Shown here one piece after another: positions 23,165-35,160 of a DNA stretch of 64,000 nt. The first letter of the stretch is position 1. Every line of letters starts with the position of its first letter. This DNA comes from Lunularia cruciata (taxonomy: Eukaryota > Streptophyta > Marchantiopsida > Lunulariales > Lunulariaceae), in contig OX419762.1 in assembly GCA_948567375.1 (NCBI GenBank), positions 24,382,608 to 24,446,607 of the forward strand, given 5' to 3'. The notes under the pieces are model-generated. The model was not told the origin of the DNA. It did no database searches and saw only the letters and a list, made by a program, of their open reading frames with translations. Position numbers and translations under genes: made by a program.

Positions 23165-25010
23165 TTGGTGGGTGAGGGCATTGGTTGCCCGTATGGCCCG
23201 ATCCTATGCAATTTCTGCATAAGGGAACATACCCAATTTACCTTCTTGGCTCCAGACAGTTTGGAGACCAATGTCCCATTGAGCCACAATTGTAAAAGGC
23301 TCCGGGTGCAACATTCTGAGGTCAATTTTGGTTGCTCATTGATGGTCTTCATGGAGGAGCATTGGGGTTATACTCCCTTGGTCCAAACCTCAGACCTTGA
23401 TACAATGTGCTCGCCTAAGGCTATACCTCTTGAGTTTGGTACACAACCTCTTCTTCCTCGTCTTGGTTCCATCCCAAAACCCAATCAATCTGCTGCACCG
23501 AGAATGCATTACGAGTATTGCATTCCGTGTTTGCATGGCCCGACTTGCCACATGCGGTGCACCATACATTTGATCTGCCAAATGTTGGGGCCTTCCTTCT
23601 ATCTTTAGCCCCAATCATCTGAATCTTAAAATCCGAAAACTCCTTGATGAGGGCATCCAGCTTGGTATCCGCCTTATGTACACTCTTTGCTGGAGGAGTC
23701 ACTGGTTTCTTACTCCCATGTCTTCTTACTCGTCTTGGCTTTGATTCTTCTTTGGATTCCGAAGAAGAGCTCAAAGACGTGGAGGATTCCTCAGAAGAAG
23801 GGGATGTATTGCACGAAGCTCTCCTTCTAGGCTTCTTGCCTTTCTTCTCCCGATTTCTCTGGTTACCGGCAGAATGAGAGTGAGCCGCCTTGTAACGGGC
23901 GACATGTTTGAGTACCTTGTCAAGGGAAGTTACGTTCCTCTCCCTTGCAAAGATTCAAATCTTTGGTGAAAGTCCTCCCAGGAACCAGGTAATGGCTTGG
24001 GCATCGAAGTAACCCAACACCCTCGATTGCTTTGGAACTTGGTTCAAGAGTGCCATGAACCGCTTAGAGTAGTCTCTCAACTTCTCCTTCTTGCCCCGGT
24101 CTAAATCATTGAGTGCCGCAAAGACGCTCGTATCGTAGTCAACCTCCCAAAATTGTTCCAGGAAGTTGTTTCTCAAGTCCACCCAGTCTTCCGGTACAAA
24201 CCTCTTTTGGGTCACATGGGTGTACCAGCTCCGAGCTTTCTTTCGGAGCAGACTTGGGAAAATTTGCAGTCAATCTGCCAAGTCATGCTCCTTGTTAGCA
24301 AAGGAGATGACTCCGAATTCTTTGATGAATTCATTGGGGTCTTTGTCTTGTTCTATCCCCTTATACTTCTGATAGGCGTGTCGGGTGACAAGCAATGAAG
24401 TCATCATTTGATGCACTGGGATCGGTTGGGTTAGATTTGAACTTGATGGAACCAAGGAATTGGCTCGAATTGACACCGTGTTGTCAGCCCAAGGATTCCA
24501 ATTTGTCAAATTTAGGGTAGGGTCTTCTTTGATAATTTCTTCTATGAGGGTGTTGACTTCAACCCGGTTGGAAGACGCAGGCTCAACAACTTTGATGAGT
24601 TCTTCAAAATTCCTTTAAGATAATCAAGGAATCGTTTGTAGAAAATGTTGGCACTCGTCTTCCATCAATGTCCGTGTTGTCTTTTCCCGCACAAAGTTCT
24701 TTAAGGATGCAACTTCCTTTATAGCTCTAGGGGAAGTTGTTGTATTGGGCCGTAATACATATGTTTGGCCACTTGAGTCTTTCTTCTTTTTGGACAAAGA
24801 GGGGGATGCGAAGTAGCCTTACCAACCGCCTTTGTGTTTCTTGTGGTCACGTTCTCGCAGGGCTTCTTGCACTTTATGAAGGAGTTGAAAGTCCAATGCC
24901 TCTCATTTGGTTTCGTCAAAAGTAGATGGGACTTTCAAACAGTCATCTTCTTCACGCTGCAATGCTTGTCTTTGAACTCTCTCTTCCCGTTGTTCTCTTG
25001 ATGCAGACAT
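23165..25010 (-). pseudogene. gag, inverted with its flanking LTR part
   Basis: Starts at ATG 25010 (SASREQREERVQRQALQ). The capsid-type region lies near 24215-23955 (FLEQFWEVDYDTSVF; LNDLDRGKKEKLRDYSKRF; WFLGGLSPKI), as in retrotransposon gag proteins. A first CCHC knuckle (CTACGKSGHANTEC) lies near 23540. The frame is broken in several places. The coding stops at 23165 at the inversion/deletion breakpoint, before protease. Confidence 0.82.
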
Positions 25011-25073
25011 TCATATTGCTTTGATACCTAGTTTTGAATTTGGCTTTGTATTCTTCCACTTCCAAGATTTGTA

Positions 25074-25091
25074 TCCCCAGCAACACCGCCA
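25074..25091 (-). other. Primer-binding site, tRNA-Asp-like
   Basis: Inside the LTR end (25099), after a few spacer bases, the minus strand reads TGGCGGTGTTGCTGGGGA. This differs at three positions from the complement of the 3' end of plant tRNA-Asp (TGGCGCCGTTGCCGGGGA). The second element at 56424-56441 differs at other positions, so both probably decayed from that site, which is typical of Athila/Tat elements. Confidence 0.65.
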
Positions 25092-25098
25092 AAAATCA

Positions 25099-27208
25099 TG
25101 TGACAACCCGACAAATATCACTTTTGTGGTAATTGGGTAAGTAAAGTTTGTTCCCGCAGAGATACAAGTCAGAAATGTCTAAATACAAAGTCAAACAGTA
25201 CCATGTAGTTCTTCTTGGTTACATCTTTAATCTCTCAGGTAGAAACCACACTCAGAAGAGAGTAACAAGCATTAATTCTCTGTCTTGTCACAAAGTAACA
25301 CTTCTTAATCACAACACCTTCAACTCTTTCCAAACAATCTTGATTGTGATGATTCGGGCTCTCCCAAAAATAGCACTTCACTGTAAAACAACTTTGCCTC
25401 AGAATTGTGTTCCACCTCTCCACTGAAGGCACAACTTCCTCGATCAAAATTGCTTCACATCAACTTTGCATTGCACTCACAAATGCAGAATACTACCAAC
25501 ACTACAATTCCCTTAGATCTATCAAGGCATTGCTTCGATTGCACTTCACTCAAGATCAAACACACAGAATGAAGATCAAGGTTGCGAAATCCAACATCCA
25601 ACAAGCACACTGACTTGCACTTTGAATTTCTCCCACACTCGCAAACACAAACACCAAGTTGATACTCTGAATCAAGCTCAAGCGACGAGCACTACTTCAT
25701 AGCACTTTGCTTTATCTATTCTCAAAAATAATGAGCACTGAACAACATAAGATTGCAAATGCCACTCTTAAATAGTGAAGCAATTGACATTTATCTTCCT
25801 AATGTACCTCTTCCTTATGATTATACAAACCTGCAGATCTGAAATGACAATGCACCTTTTCATATCTGCCTATTCAAATCTTAAATCGGTTATTAATCCA
25901 ATCTAATGTCTACTTCTTCCTCGGCTTTCAAACCCGATCCCAAAGTAGCTTTACTTCCTACTGCTCTGTCCTTAGGTTTCATAATTCCTACATCTTCTAC
26001 CAAATCTAATAGTTCTCTTTCTTGATTTGACATTTCACTAGTGGGTAATCTATCTAACTCCTTATCTCCTGACCCACTCTTCTCTAATGCCTCCAATGAT
26101 AACTCCGAAGACATCTGCACTCCTACTTCATCTACTTCAGGTTTTGCTCTAACATCTTTCCGAAGTTTATCTATCTCCAACTTTACCAAATCTAATCTAA
26201 TCGTGATATTATCTTCCACTTTTAATATCTTCCTATCTAAACAAATTTTGAGACTAATCAATAATGTGTTCAAATCTGTATCCTTTGCATGTCTCCTCCT
26301 TGTCTCTTGCACCAACAACTCGTGCAGCCTCATCTCTTCAATACAAACACTGGCCTCTATACTTAGCATTGCATTCATCCGGATTACAATTTCCTTCACT
26401 GGCTCCAATCTCATCTTCCTTTTGCACTCCCGATTTGCAAGCCAATCTTCTCGATACATTGCCAATTTTGCTTTGAACTCAGCTTTCATAGTGTTCTTCT
26501 CCTTCTCCTTATGTACAACCTTCTCTTCTTGATTATGAAGTAACTCTTGTAATCTCTCTTCTTCCCTATATCTCACTATCAACTCCCATTGCTTCAATTG
26601 CTTCTTCTCTTCTACACTCTCCATTACTCTATCAAGCTCTTGTTCCTTCTCTACTACCCTCGCCATAGCATGGATAATTTCTAGTTTTGAATCAACAAAC
26701 TGCTGCTTCAAGATTTCATACTCAACTACTTGTCCTTCCCTTGCTATGTCACTCTGCTTCACAAGTTCCTCTCGATACCTTGCTTCTCTCTTCAAGTTCT
26801 CAATCACTTGACTCTGTACTACTGCATTCACTTGCAATATCTTCCTTTCCTCCTCACCTCAGATTATACTCTTCTTCAACTCCAAGTTCTCTTCTTCCAA
26901 TCGTGCTAACACCTGCAACACAATCTTCACCTCCGGACACTTCAACTGCATCTCCCTCTTCTTGTGCTCTAGCTTCGCCTTCAAAGGACACACAACTTCT
27001 TGCAGGTACTCCACTCCATCACTCGTGACTACTTCCACTTGCGGAGTGATCTCCTTCTTTACCTCTTCTTCTCTCGATACTTGCCTTCTTCTCTATAGTC
27101 GTCATATCGGAATAGACGCTTCACTTCCCAAATTGGTATTCTCCTCTTCTCTTGCCTTGCTTGGACCCACTTCACACTTTGCCTTGCGCCTTGACCAAAC
27201 TCCTCTTC
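25099..27208 (-). repeat. 5' LTR, second part, inverted
   Basis: Equivalent to about 30521-32641 of the 3' LTR in reverse orientation, ending in TGTGACAACCCG at 25099. It starts next to AAAAGAACTATTT, where RNase H sequence resumes on the plus strand. It contains the C-terminal coiled-coil part of the LTR reading frame. Confidence 0.85.
25893..27208 (-). pseudogene. LTR-encoded protein, C-terminal coiled coil (5' LTR copy, inverted)
   Basis: An uninterrupted stretch of 314 residues (26837-25893) is the best preserved piece of this protein. It is strongly helical and charged (LKQQFVDSKLEIIHAMARV; EKEQELDRVMESVEEKKQL; IRLDLVKLEIDKLRKDVRA), with heptads typical of a long coiled coil, and an acidic C-terminus ending EEEVDIRLD. 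Upstream sequence to 27208 continues the protein with stops. No enzymatic motif was found. Confidence 0.7.
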
Positions 27209-28846
27209 TGAAAAGAACTATTTGATGACTTAAAGAGAAGCACTCGAGATGGTGTATGCCTGCAAGAAATTATGCCACTACCTATTGGGATACGAGTTTG
27301 TCTTCTATGTTGACCATTACGCATTGCAAAATTTGGTCAAGAAGGCAGATTTGTCCGAGCAAATTGCAAGATGGATCTTGTTGTTACAAGAATTCACATA
27401 TACTATACAAGTAAGGAAGGGAGCTTCACATTCAAATGTGGACTTCTTGTCCAAGTTAGAAACTCAAGACCAAGAGTGGGAAATTGATGATCTATTCCCT
27501 AACGAAGAGTTATATCAATTAATAGCAATGCAAAGTACAAGGTATGCAACAAAATATCATTATATGCATCTCTCCATTGTCTTGAAGGGATGGACCCGGA
27601 GCGGAGGGCAGTCTTTCTCAGGAAAATGGGGCCGTACCAACTCAAACACAAAATTCTATTCAAGATGGGCGAAGACAAAGTACTTTGGCGATGCTTGGAG
27701 TCATATGAAGTAGGAGGAGTGATTGAATCTTTACACTCCAAAGCATCGGGAGGACACTATACTCTGAAGAATACTGTAAAGAAGATTCTTTCGGCGGGGT
27801 ATTGGTGGCCTACAATGTACAAAGACACGCATGCTCATATTTGAAGTTGTGATGCTTGTCAGAAAATGGGGAAGCCGATGGCTACTTCTCAATGGCCTTT
27901 GAGACCAATTTTGCCTTTGGCCCCATTTGAGAAATGGGGAATTGATTTTGTGGGTCCCATTCAACCAGTGACCAGAGTCACAAGAAAGCAATACATTTTG
28001 GTTTGCATTGACTATGCTACCAAGATCGTCGAAGCTGAAGCAACTTGCAGAGATGATGTCAAAACCATGGCGGAATTTTTCTTTTGAAACATCATCTCCC
28101 AATATGTGTGTCCTCTGGAATTGGTCAGTGATCGAGGGACACATTTTTTGAACTCTATAATGGAGGCATTAACCAAGTACTTTCAGATTAAACATCAGAA
28201 GACGACTCCTTATAGCCCAAAAGCAAATGGCTTAACGGAAAAGGCGAATGAGTTACTTTGCAAAATTTTGAATAAGGTGATTGTCAATTATGCTTATGAT
28301 TGGGATACAAAATTACCAGCCATGTTGTGGGCATATCAAACGACAGAAAAGATTACAACTAAACAAACTCCATACTTCTTGACATATGGCTTGCATCCCG
28401 TACTACTAGTTGAATTTGAAGTATCATCATATTGGATTCTTTGCGAAGGACGACTATTGGAGGAAGAAAGCCAGGATCTTTGGATCCATCAACTAATGTG
28501 GTTAGAAGAGAAAAGAGATGATGTAATGCAAACCACAAAGGAAGTACAAGCGTAGAGGGAAGTCAAGAACAATAAGCATATCAAGCTTGTGGTTGTGCAT
28601 GAAGGAGATTTGGTTTTGTTATACGACAATTGCCAAATATTTTTTCCAGGCAAGTTGCATTTGAGATGGATGGGGCCTTATCGAGTTCTTCATCTTTATG
28701 AAAATGGGTCCATGCAGCTTGTAGACCTGAAGGGAAATCCTTTTGCCACTCGAGTAAACAGGTGGAGAGTTCAGAGATATTGGACCATAGACACGGAAGT
28801 CTCTAAGACACTCGAGGTCTATGTTCAAGGGGACGCTCACATTTGA
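27209..28846 (+). pseudogene. RNase H (end) and integrase
   Basis: Begins inside RNase H (EMVYACKKLCHYLLGYEF; DHYALQNLVKKADLSEQIARW). The integrase follows: zinc region near 27740-27860 (HYTLKN... then CDACQ), catalytic core with WGIDFVGPI (near 27940), VSDRGTHFLNS (near 28120) and NGLTEKANELL with the catalytic glutamate retained (near 28230), then GPYRV and the C-terminal NRWRVQRYW block. A one-base change near 27590, TGA at 27842-27844 and 28085-28087 and TAG at 28553-28555 break it. No chromodomain is seen. Confidence 0.88.
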
Positions 28847-28857
28847 GGGAGAGGGTA
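28845..28857 (+). other. Polypurine tract before the 3' LTR
   Basis: The purine-rich GAGGGAGAGGGTA lies immediately before the LTR start TGTGGTACC. The second element has an equivalent GAGAGAGGGGGTA on the minus strand at 50279-50291. This would prime plus-strand DNA synthesis. Confidence 0.75.
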
Positions 28858-31800
28858 TGTGGTACCTACATTTTTTGTTTCTTTTCAAAATGGAGAAGAA
28901 GAAGTGTCTAGAGAAGTCAGATTGTGCCTGTATGGCCGAAGAAGGCAAAGAAAAGAGTCCTTGGGATGAAACCCGAGGTAATGTGGCTTTGGGTCATAAG
29001 GCAAAGTACTCGGACTTGCCCTGGTAGCATACAACCCAAAGTAAGAAGTCTTTGTATCAAGGGGTGCTCAACCCGAGGTGAAGACATTGTAACAACTTTT
29101 CTTTGGGGCGAGAAATTCAAGAAGGGATTGTTCAAAAACCGGCGGTCATACGCATGAAGTACACTTGACAATGATAGGCGCATGCAAGAGGTGTGATTTC
29201 TTGGTAGAAACTTAAATTGAAGAGAAACAAAGAAGAAGCAACTCTACAAAAATCAGGCTAATGATGAAGCAATGTCAAGCAATTTTCCTTCGCCGTTGAG
29301 GAATCGTCTTGCAAGAGATCGTGAGAAGGGAAATAGAGTTGAAGATGCGCTAGTGTGTAGAGGAGAATTTGAGAGAGTTAACCCGAGAGATAGTGAGGAA
29401 GAAAGAAAGATAGGAGGAGGAAAGAAGAACTCCAAATTTGTAGTGAGAAATCATGCGATTTGGAGGTTAGATGTGATCGCAAGAATTGAAGTCTTGAGCT
29501 GACTTTGGATCACATTCTTGGGATGGAACTGGAATGTGAGTTTTCCAAGATTCATGACCGAGATAATCAAGAGTAAATGTCTAAATGGCCCCGAGGAAGA
29601 GGGGAAGAGAAGAAATCTAGCTTGCTGGATAGAGTCGGATTGGAGATTAGTACTCAGAAGAGAGGTAGGTATGGAGCAAGGTGCCACATTCTTGGAGAAG
29701 GGAGAGGTAGCTAAAGAAACCCAAGAAGTAAGGGATGCCTTCTCTTTGAAGAGGACAAAGAATGGGTACAAATTAGAGAGTTACAAAGATCTACTCAAAA
29801 GAGGGATCATGAGTGCTCTCATGGCAATTCTGAAGCCGGAGAGAATGAGTTATGTGATGAAACACCAAGCGGTGTTCTTCCATAAGATGTTTATAGGAGA
29901 ACCCATCAACTAGGCGAGGTGCTTCCATGGGAGAACAAGGCAGATGGTGTGGAATTTGTGGGATAAGTTGCCTCCACACTACATCGTGTTGTTTGCATCA
30001 CATTTCTACCTTGGGTTGAATTTGCTCAATGTGGCAAAGTGCAATAGAATGGTGTCACACTTTCATCCCAACTTGAGAAAGGAAGTCAACACAGAGGAGC
30101 AACAAAATATTCTTCAAATCTGAAGCAGTGATGAGTACTACGTGCAAATAGAGAAGAGTGCGTAGGTAGAAGTAAGTACTCCAAAGTCAAAGAAGCCAAG
30201 TCAAAAAGGAGAAGGCAAAGATGGAGAGAAGACAAGACCTTGGAAGACCAGGAGAAGAAACCCAAGGAAAGGTATGGTGGTGATTGCGTCGTCGGAAGAA
30301 GACTCAAAAGGTGAAGTTGAGTGCAAGTCCAAAGACTTGGAACGCAAGGAAGAACCCAAGCTTACACTACAAAGTGGGGATATGAGAGGTGATAGCGATG
30401 AAGGCGGGGAGATGATGTTGGTGCTTGTAGAAGAAGAAGAAGTTTGAGTGGAGCTCGAGGAAGAGAGTAACGCAAAGTTGGAGGACAAAGTGCCCAAGCC
30501 GGAAGAGAAGAAGATTACTTTTCAAAGAGGAGTTTGGTCAAGGTGCAAGGTGAAGTGTGAAGCGGGTCCAAGCAAGGCAAGGGAAGAGGAGAATTCCAGT
30601 TCAGGAAGTGAAGCGTCTAATCTGATACGACGACTGTAGAGAAGAAGGCAAGTATTGGGAGAAGAAGAGGTAAATAAGGAGATCACTCCGCAAGTGGAAG
30701 TAGTCACGAGTGATGGAGTGGAGTACTTGTGAGAAGTTGTGTGTACTTTGTAGGCAAAGCTAGAGCACAAGAAGAGGGAGATGCAGTTGAAGTGTCTAGA
30801 GGTGAAGATTGTGTTGCAGGTGTTAGCACGATTGGAAGAAGAGAACTCGGAGTTGAAGAAGAGTATAATCTGAGGTGAGGAAGAAAGGAAGGTATTGCAA
30901 GTGGATGCAGTAGTACAGAGTCAAGTGATCAAGAACTTGAAGAGAGAAGCAAGGTATCAAGAGGAACTTGTGAAGTAGAGTGACATAGCAAGGGAAGAAC
31001 AAGTAGTTGAGTATGAAATCTTGAAGCAACAGTTTGTTGATTCAAGACTAGAAATTATCCATGCTATGGCGAGGGTAGCAGAGAAGGAACAAGAGCTTGA
31101 TAGAGTTATGGAGAGTGTAGAAGAGAAGAAGCAATTGTGGCAATGGGAGTTGACAGTGAGATATAGGGAAGAAGAGAGATTACAAGAGTTACTTTGTAAT
31201 TAGGAAGAGAAGGTCGTATAGAAGGAGAAGGAGAAGGAAACTGTGAAAGCCGAGTTCAAAGCAAAATTGGCAATGTACTGGGAAGATTGGCTTGTAGATC
31301 GGGAGCGCAAAAGGAAGATGAGATTGGAGCCATTGAAGGAAATTGTAATCCGGATGAATGCAATGCTAAGTACAGAGGCCAGTGTTTGTATTGAAGAGAC
31401 GAGGCTGCACGAGTTGAAGTTGTTGGTGCAAGAGACAAGGAGGAGACATGCAAAGGATACATATTTGAACGCATTGTTGATTAGTCTCAAAACTTGTTTA
31501 GATAGGAAGATATTAGAAGTGGAAGATAATATCATGATTAGATTAGATTTGGTAAAGTTGGAGATAGATAAACTTCGGAAAGATGTTAGAGCAAAACCCA
31601 AAGTAGATGAAGTAGGAGTGTAGATGTCTTCGGAGTTATCATTGGAGGCATTAGAGAAGAGTGGGTCAGAAGATAAGGAGTTAGATAGATTACCCACTAG
31701 TGAAATGTCAAATCAAGAAAGAGAACTATTAGATTTGGTAGAAGATGTAGGAATTATGAAACCCGAGGATAGAGCAATAGGAAGTTAAGTTACTTTGGGG

Positions 31801-32641
31801 ATCGGGTTTGAAAGCCGAGGAAGAAGTAGACATTGGATCAGATTAATAACCGATTTGAGATTTAAATAGGCAGATATGAAGAGGTGCATTGTCATTTTGG
31901 ATTTGTAGGTTTGTATAGTCATAAGGAAGAGGTACATTAGGAAGATAACTGTCAATTGCTTCACTATTTAAGAGTGGCATTTGTAATCTTATGTTGTTCA
32001 GTGCTCATTATTTTTGAGAATAGATAAAGCAAAGTGCTGTGAAGTAGTGCTCATTGCTGGAGCTTGATTCAGAGTATCAACTTGGTGTTTGTATTTGTGA
32101 GTGTGGGAGAAATTTGAAGTGCAAGTCATTGTGCTTGTTGGATGTTGGATTCCGCAACCTTGATCTTCATTCTATGGGTTTGATCTTGAGTGAAGTGCAA
32201 TCAAAGCAATGCCTTGATAGATTTGAGAGGAATTGTAGTGTTGGTAGTATTCTGCATATGTGAGTGCAATGCAAAGTTGATGTGGAGCAATTTTGATTGA
32301 GGAAGTTGTGCCTTCAGTGGAGGGATGGAACACAATTTTGAGGTGAAGTTGTTTTACAGTGAAGTGCCATTTTTGGGAGAGCCCAAATCATCACAATCAA
32401 GATTGTTTGGAAAGAGTTGAAGGTGTTGTGATTAAGAAGTGTTACTTTGTGACAAGATTGAGAATCAGTGCTTCTTACTCTCTCATGGGTGTGGTTTCTA
32501 CCTGAGAGATTAAAGACGTAACCAAGAAGAACTACATGTTATTGTTTGACTTTGTATTTAGACATTTCTGACTTGTATCTCTGTGGGAACAAACTTTACT
32601 TAGCCAATTACCACAAAAGTGATATTTGTTGGGTTGTCACA
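28858..32641 (+). repeat. 3' LTR, 3.78 kb, most complete copy
   Basis: Bounded by TGTGGTACC and GGTTGTCACA. It is longer than both LTRs of the second element (2.6 and 2.4 kb), which carry different internal deletions. It contains a 2.6 kb reading frame at 29272-31846, followed by about 800 bases of non-coding sequence that includes a conserved terminal ~60 bases. Confidence 0.88.
29272..31846 (+). pseudogene. LTR-encoded protein of ~860 residues with long coiled coil
   Basis: One reading frame runs from ATG 29272 to about 31800 with point stop codons but no net frameshift, then a one-base gain near the end. Regions: a basic N-terminus (~1-80); a compact domain (~80-300) with WNWNVSFPRF, ESDWRLVLRREVG, AVFFHKMFIGEPIN, RCFHGRTRQMVWNLWDK and PPHYI; an acidic serine/glutamate stretch (~300-420); a coiled coil (~450-790); and an acidic tail. 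The second element encodes the same protein with clearly different residues but the same motif order. It is not gag, protease, RT, RNase H, integrase or an env-like protein with membrane helices. I do not recognise the family. Confidence 0.72.
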
Positions 32642-33670
32642 TTCTATATGGTGCTCAAATTTGGGGTCCAAGTACTAAGAAGACATAGTGGCAAAAGGTG
32701 GAGAAAGTTTAGAAAATATTTTTGTGTGATGAGCTTGGAGTAAGGACTCAAACTCCTTATGTATTGTTGCTTGCAATATATTTTGCCTCTTCAAGTTAAA
32801 GCTTTGTTCTTAGCTCTCACATATGCCACTAAGGTGAGGTCCATGGAGCATGAGAGACTTCCCTACCAAGCTTTTTGTGCCACTTTATCTATTGGTTAGT
32901 ATAAAAATTTGATTGCATGGGCCACAAGGTGGAATGTGTTTGAGCGACATTGGAGATTGGAGCCTATTGCACTATGAGAGGAGATCAAAGAGCAATTTTT
33001 AATTTGCTTATGGTAAGAACCCGGTACCAAGATGGTGCTCTATTAGTAGTTTGTTAATCCTTTGCTCCAGTTGTGTGTAGACCGTACGACTTGCATAGCT
33101 CAAATATCTTAAGTGCGGTAAGGCAGATTTCTCATATAGACTCTATTGGAGCTTAGCCCCATGTTACCTTTTTTTCTCTCCCTTGTACGGCTTGATGGGG
33201 TCTTCCCATCCTTCATTTTTCCTACATGGTCGCCTTTCTTCTTTTGTTAGTATATTGCAAGCCAAATATATCTCTTGGTTAAGATTTCTACTTCACTTTG
33301 ATATGTTATTGCTCAATATAAAACTAGTTCTCATAGACTAGAAGTAGAACAAGGAAGTTGGTAATAGATAGAGCACTCCATGCAGCTTTGCATATTATGT
33401 ACTATGAGCACAGTTTAGGATGAGCATCTTGTGTTGGTTGAGTGCCCTTGTTACCAACAGATCAAAGTTAGACATTAGATTACTTATAGTGATTTCTCAA
33501 CTCTCTTATAGTTTGAGTATATGACCAAGATTAGTTTACATTGGACTTGTTTGTTTAAGATTGGTCAGATGCCTTAGGCCCTTGCTTAGGCTCACATTTC
33601 ATGTGTTTTGTATTGTATTTTTAGCCTTTTGACTCTTTGGGTCTTTTGGGCTTTATATTTCATTGTTTAT
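32642..33670 (+). mobile_element. LINE copy B, right part with 3' end
   Basis: Continues ORF2 at YGAQIWGP and runs through the thumb and the CCHC region (near 33400-33480, with the YQQI subfamily wording) to the 3' UTR and a TTTCATTG/TTTATTG tail. It is interrupted by about 205 foreign bases at 33064-33270 and by stops. Confidence 0.88.
33064..33270. repeat. ~205-bp insertion in LINE B containing the dispersed repeat
   Basis: LINE B breaks at AATCCTTTG and resumes at TCTCTTGGTTAAGATTTC, with about 20 LINE bases lost. The insert includes the ~105-bp block also found at 12190-12297. No terminal inverted repeats or clear target duplication were seen. Confidence 0.65.
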
Positions 33671-34240
33671 TGTTCATTAGTAGGTGATGTTTGGTTGGTG
33701 GTGTTGGCACTTGGTGATTCTTGGTGGGGTACTTGGTGGTTATAGGGTGCCATTTTCAATTTCTGATTACTTTGTCACAATGGAGTTCTTTGGGGATTCA
33801 GAGGAGATAGCGTTGTAGTATGTAGTGGGTTTACCTAAAGTGATGCTCGGTATCATTCTATATCTGAGGTCCTATTGAAGGAAGAGATCTACTTTGAGTT
33901 AGAGTTTGACACAAGAGCTACTTCAATTGAGAGTGCATTTGGTGTGTTTGCATTGTTGTTGTGGGACATGGACAGGATTTATGGGGCCTTCAAAGGCCCT
34001 AGGCATTACTCTCATATAATGGGTACCATTGAGTTGGATGACTTCATTTAGGAGTTTGATAGTTGGTGTGATTTGTCGCAAGACCTGACTTTTTTCACAT
34101 CCTTCATGGCATAGTAGGGGTTGTTCAGCACTTAGAGGATCCACCAATGGATGACTATCATGACTTCAAGAGAGATTAAGCTATGGAGACAATATTGTGT
34201 TCCAAACTATATCTCCATCACTTCAGAATGAAACAATGGA

Positions 34241-34302
34241 ACAATGACATATAAAGCCTGAAAGACCCAAAGAGTCAAAAGACTGGAAACACAAAAGGCT
34301 AG
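34241..34302 (-). mobile_element. Isolated LINE 3' terminus
   Basis: Contains the family 3' end on the minus strand (AATGAAACAATGGAACAATG, then the ATATAAAGCCTG and CCCAAAGAGTCAAAAG blocks). Coding sequence is absent, so this is an extremely truncated insertion. Confidence 0.75.
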
Positions 34303-35008
34303 AAAGTCAGGCTTGGTTTCTAGGGGTAGATTGGTAGTACCACAAGTTCTAGTTTTAGTAGCATAGGTGGAGCTAGTGGAGGTGCACTAGCTAAAGATAG
34401 TGCTTTTATGAGTGGAAGTACCACTACATGAGGTAGTGTAGTACTAGGGTTTAACCACATGGTGGAGTTCTTCTAGCTTTTGAGCCAAAACTACCAAGGA
34501 GTGTGGAATAACAAGCTGAGGAGCTTGTAGGAGTTCCAACTAAAGGCTAGAGAGAGCCTACAAGAAGCTTATACTTGCATGAGATAGCTAATTAGTTTAA
34601 CTTAAGAAGTTATTGAGGCCCAAGCAATCCAATTCTGGTAAGGGATTCTGGACAAGGAGTTGCAATGTAGAGTCCATGATGCTATGTTGTTATAGGCAAC
34701 TTTGCCTACTTTGGCAATGGTCTTTGGTTTGGCTGAGCATATTGAGCTCAATATGGTGGAGGAGAGAATGGTGACATCTAGATTTGGTAGGGAGGTCTCA
34801 TCCATAATTGTTACTTCTTCTAGAGTGCATCAAATTGCACCATGCCATGTTGGTTTCCAAAGACAAAGTGGATAGTGTAGATCCCATGGAGCAAGTGGAG
34901 TGCCTAGTGTAATTAGATCCTTACTTTTATTTTTGGGTCAACAAAAACTTGTGAGTGGTAGTGTTGGACTTGTGGTAGACTTCACCATAGTAGAGAGTGC
35001 ACTCAAGG

Positions 35009-35160
35009 AAATGGACTTGATACCTTTGGTACATCACAACTAGCATAAAGACTATGAGCATTGCCATTGATTTGGTCACTCAAGGCAATGGACTTGATAC
35101 CTTTGGTACATCACAACTAGCATAGAGACTATGAGCATTGCCATAGATTTGGTCACATAA
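35009..35160 (+). repeat. Direct tandem duplication, ~78-bp unit in the gag relic
   Basis: AATGGACTTGATACCTTTGG through GAGCATTGCCAT and GATTTGGTCAC occurs twice in a row with about four differences. The unit covers the zinc-knuckle segment of the gag relic. Confidence 0.85.

Larger units (their letters stand above)
21505..32641 (+). mobile_element. Athila-like Ty3/gypsy LTR retrotransposon 1, internally inverted
   Basis: It begins TGTGGTACC and ends GGTTGTCACA. In order it holds the first 1.65 kb of the 5' LTR (plus strand); an inverted block 23159-27208 containing gag, primer site and the second part of the 5' LTR; RNase H-integrase (plus); and the 3' LTR. Reversing the block would restore LTR-gag order, but protease and most of RT are absent, so a deletion of about 2.6 kb accompanied the inversion. 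Flanks are LINE B. Lineage rests on FLDGFSGYNQ- and MPFGLCNA-type RT motifs in its relative at 47681-58886 and on the tRNA-Asp-like primer site. Confidence 0.9.
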
